Assembly (NCBI GenBank): GCA_964019135.1
Contig: OZ025265.1
Span: 248,001-312,000, forward strand
Length of the DNA: 64,000 bases
Reading direction: 5' to 3'
Source of the DNA: Arenicola marina
Lineage: Eukaryota > Annelida > Polychaeta > Arenicolidae
The notes under the pieces: model-generated
Databases searched by the model: none
The model's input: the letters and a program-made list of their open reading frames with translations, nothing else
Told to the model about the DNA's origin: nothing
Made by a program: the position numbers and the translations under genes
In this document: piece after piece, positions 61,795 through 64,000 of the stretch
Layout of the letters: every line of letters begins with the position of its first letter
How positions within the stretch are numbered: the first letter of the stretch is position 1

Positions 61795-62309
61795 GTGCTC
61801 AAAACTCGGCTGCCTCTTACGTCATCACGGTAGTTTCCGTTACGGTAAGCCGTTTGCCGATTAGCGATTCCACGTTCTGACATGTGTCCATTTGTAAATG
61901 TACTTCCTGATGGCATGTACCGCGATAAATATAGCCATTTATCGAATCAAAGTCTCCGAAAAGGCATGAATTAACGTTCCCTTACCATTGCTCTGTCACA
62001 ATCAAAAGGCTTGTAACATGATTATAGGCCTAGGTTTAATTCCACGATATAGGTTGCCTTTCTTGTGGATTATTCCAATCATACAACGTAAGAAATTGCA
62101 CGTTTATAAGGAGAAGTATGTCAATAATAACAGTTCACTACTCTTATCACGAGCTCCGGGACGATTTGCATCCATTTGACATGCCAAAGTGGAGGTGGGA
62201 CCCATATTTCCAACATTGGAAAGCGTTTTCCTGGAATGAAACTAAACAGCGAGAGGCCCCCAGTATAGCACTCGAAGATCATATAGACATCGTGGGAACA
62301 TATAATAGG
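61795..62309. repeat. Dispersed repeat R1, second copy
   Basis: Direct match to 47,600-48,080 (GATTCCACGTTCTGACATG, AATCAAAAGGCTTGTAACAT, CATTTGACATGCC). A frame reading HPFDMPKWRWDPYF is open here but closed in the other copy, so it is not taken as a gene. Confidence 0.85.
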
Positions 62310-62590
62310 GGGGAAGGCGAGGGGGGGGGGGGTCGTGTTCCCAAATCACACAAAAATTTATTTCTTTATTTCCAGGTCGCGATGAGTAAAATGGAAAACT
62401 CCCCGCATGGAATGTAAGGGGCGGATACAAGATATAAATTGACGATTTCACAATTCATGATTGTTTAATATTAAGATTTTCAGTTTACTGTTAATGAAAA
62501 TCCTTGATCACGACGATCGGCTAATATCCCATTCCCAGTTCAGGGTGAAATGAAAAGCCCATTCACGAGGAACGGAAATACCCTCCCCCG
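62310..62590 (+). mobile_element. Poly-G bounded element, second copy
   Basis: G-run, then TCGTGTTCCCAAATCACAC, TTTATTTCCAGGTCGCGA, CCCATTCCCAGTTCAGGG and ACGAGGAACGGAAATACCC. It is inserted at the end of R1, right after GTGGGAACATATAAT. Confidence 0.65.
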
Positions 62591-62889
62591 TTATACCATA
62601 ATATATTATATGTTACTTACAGCTGTTACTGATGTAGCATCATGCAAAAAGGGAAAAGGCACGTACATTAATGTTTGAATAGCTTTTGCTTTAGAAATAA
62701 AGCGATATGTGTCTTTTACCCTGGATCGATCTATTTAGCTGGCTCGATCAAAATAGGAAATAGTCAATTTCTCGATTCACCAATATTTATTGACTCTGTT
62801 ATGCTGCCTATAAATATATAATATAATTGTCGATGTTCATTTTTTGGGTAGGTGCCACCTACTCAAAAAATCGACATGGATAATTATAT
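62591..62889. other. AT-rich spacer
   Basis: No supportable feature. Confidence 0.4.
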
Positions 62890-63720
62890 GTTGCTCTGTA
62901 GGCAACCACGCGAGGGCTGGACCGGGCCAAGAAGCCCCTCGAGGCCATGAATAATGGTTGAAACATACCCCAGATTTAGTGTCGGGGTCCGACACATTGC
63001 CATAGTTTACAGATGGCACGTTTTTCTAAATCTGACTTTTGCATACGCTTTATGCTTGGAATATTGGCCCAGTTCATTGCTCGATTACACCCACTTAGTC
63101 GAAAGCATTTCGACTTCAGCGGCAAACCCGGCTAATGTTGCCTGTGCACCCATGCCTCCCCTCCCAATTCTCCACATTCCAAGTAAATGTTATTAGATGA
63201 TAACATGGCGCCCCGTCTGTCTCCGAGTCGCCCACCCCCACCCGTCTTTCTGTGGAGAAACCCTTGAACCGCCACTTGACCCCACCCGGAGATCCCACGT
63301 GTGCCTTCATCCAATCTACGTATCTTCCTACACACACACAATGTAATGGAACGTTCTTGCTGCGATCATATATTTGGGCTGCGTTGAAATTTCCTGTAGT
63401 TCACGTTGACGTTGATACAGAAGCTCGTTAGGGCCCTTCAGCTTGCTTTTTAATAATCAACATTTTTTTCGGCTTTTCAACCATGAGTTAAATATTCAAA
63501 CCCGGAGTAGATGCTTTTAACCGGGAATAAATTACTAAAAGCGTGAATTCCGTGAAATCGGGAATAAATTACTAAAACCGTGAATTCCCTGAAACCGGGA
63601 ATAAATTACTAGAAGTGGGAATAAATTAATAGAATCGGGAATTAATGATTCAAACCAGGAATAAATAATTAAAACCGGGAATTAAATATAAAAACCGGAA
63701 ATTAAATATAAAAACCGGGA
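62890..63720 (-). repeat. Dispersed repeat R2, inverted copy
   Basis: Reverse match to 48,130-48,870. It ends in a tandem (63,520-63,720) of about nine units of GGGAATAAATTACTAAAACC. Confidence 0.85.
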
Positions 63721-63721
63721 A

Positions 63722-63893
63722 TGCAACGGCGAAGAGAATGTCTGGCGGACATTTCACAACGATGAATTGCTTTCTGGGCGGACATATTGCAACGGTCGGA
63801 CACTTTGCAACGATGAATGGATTTTTGGGCGGACATTTTGCAACGAAATTTGCGGGCGGACATTTTGCAACGGGCGGACATTTTGCAACGTAA
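63722..63893 (-). repeat. TGTCCGCCC repeat, inverted
   Basis: Read on the minus strand it starts TTACGTTGCAAAATGTCCGC from 63,893, the mirror of the array at 60,703. Confidence 0.85.
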
Positions 63894-64000
63894 CAATTAT
63901 TTTCTGATTTGCATGCTGCTACTCTCAGTATCAAAGCATCACTTTGACGCAGTGCAGTATTTACCGTTCATCGCAGTAACATATTTTTGTGTTAAAGCGG

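Noticed and set aside
62118-62417. 99-codon frame with protein-like wording (HPFDMPKWRWDPYF)
   Set aside because: Lies in repeat R1; the sister copy at 47.9 kb is not open in this frame.

Overview
This window is animal (eukaryotic) nuclear DNA. Coding sequence is sparse and split into short exons with GT-AG borders. Most of the rest is introns, minisatellites, small DNA transposons, tRNA-derived SINEs and LINE debris. The protein families present (calcium-binding EGF and von Willebrand A modules on phase 1-1 exons, and an FkbM/METTL24-like methyltransferase) suggest a marine invertebrate. Amphioxus or a lophotrochozoan would fit, but the sequence does not settle this.

Three host loci can be read. 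(1) Gene A, minus strand, about 0.5-3.1 kb: a first coding exon for a tyrosine-bearing cytoplasmic tail plus a transmembrane helix, a broken EGF exon, and a von Willebrand A (vWA) exon. An ~850 bp transposon sits inside the first coding exon. (2) A METTL24-like methyltransferase gene, plus strand, 22.4-25.0 kb, in six exons. It is the only gene that looks complete. (3) Gene B, minus strand, 39.7-45.3 kb: four EGF exons of exactly 126 bp and a vWA exon of exactly 582 bp, paralogous to gene A.

Genes A and B are two copies of one segmental duplication. Intron and exon sequence at 0.2-1.95 kb matches 39.4-41.1 kb. The 5' flank of gene A (3.13-9.49 kb) matches 57.24-59.94 kb in the same order: unique segment, GGGGAC array, promoter-like repeat, unique segment, 14 bp minisatellite. 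By this logic gene B should start near 57.2 kb, but its tail/transmembrane exon is not recognisable there. The stretch from 46 to 57 kb is filled with repeats, a LINE carrying a nested DNA transposon, and a repeat-rich block ending at 57.24 kb.

A TATA-plus-ATG-plus-splice-donor module occurs four times (about 7.1, 22.3, 36.5 and 58.9 kb). One copy supplies the start of the methyltransferase gene. The others lead into no gene I recognise.

I found no CRISPR array, bacterial operon or virus-scale element. The only LTR-type fossil is one solo LTR at 12.3-12.9 kb. I see no clear case for a wholly new biological system. The strongest leads are the paralogous receptor pair and its decay, the repeated promoter/first-exon module, and several unclassified repeat families.
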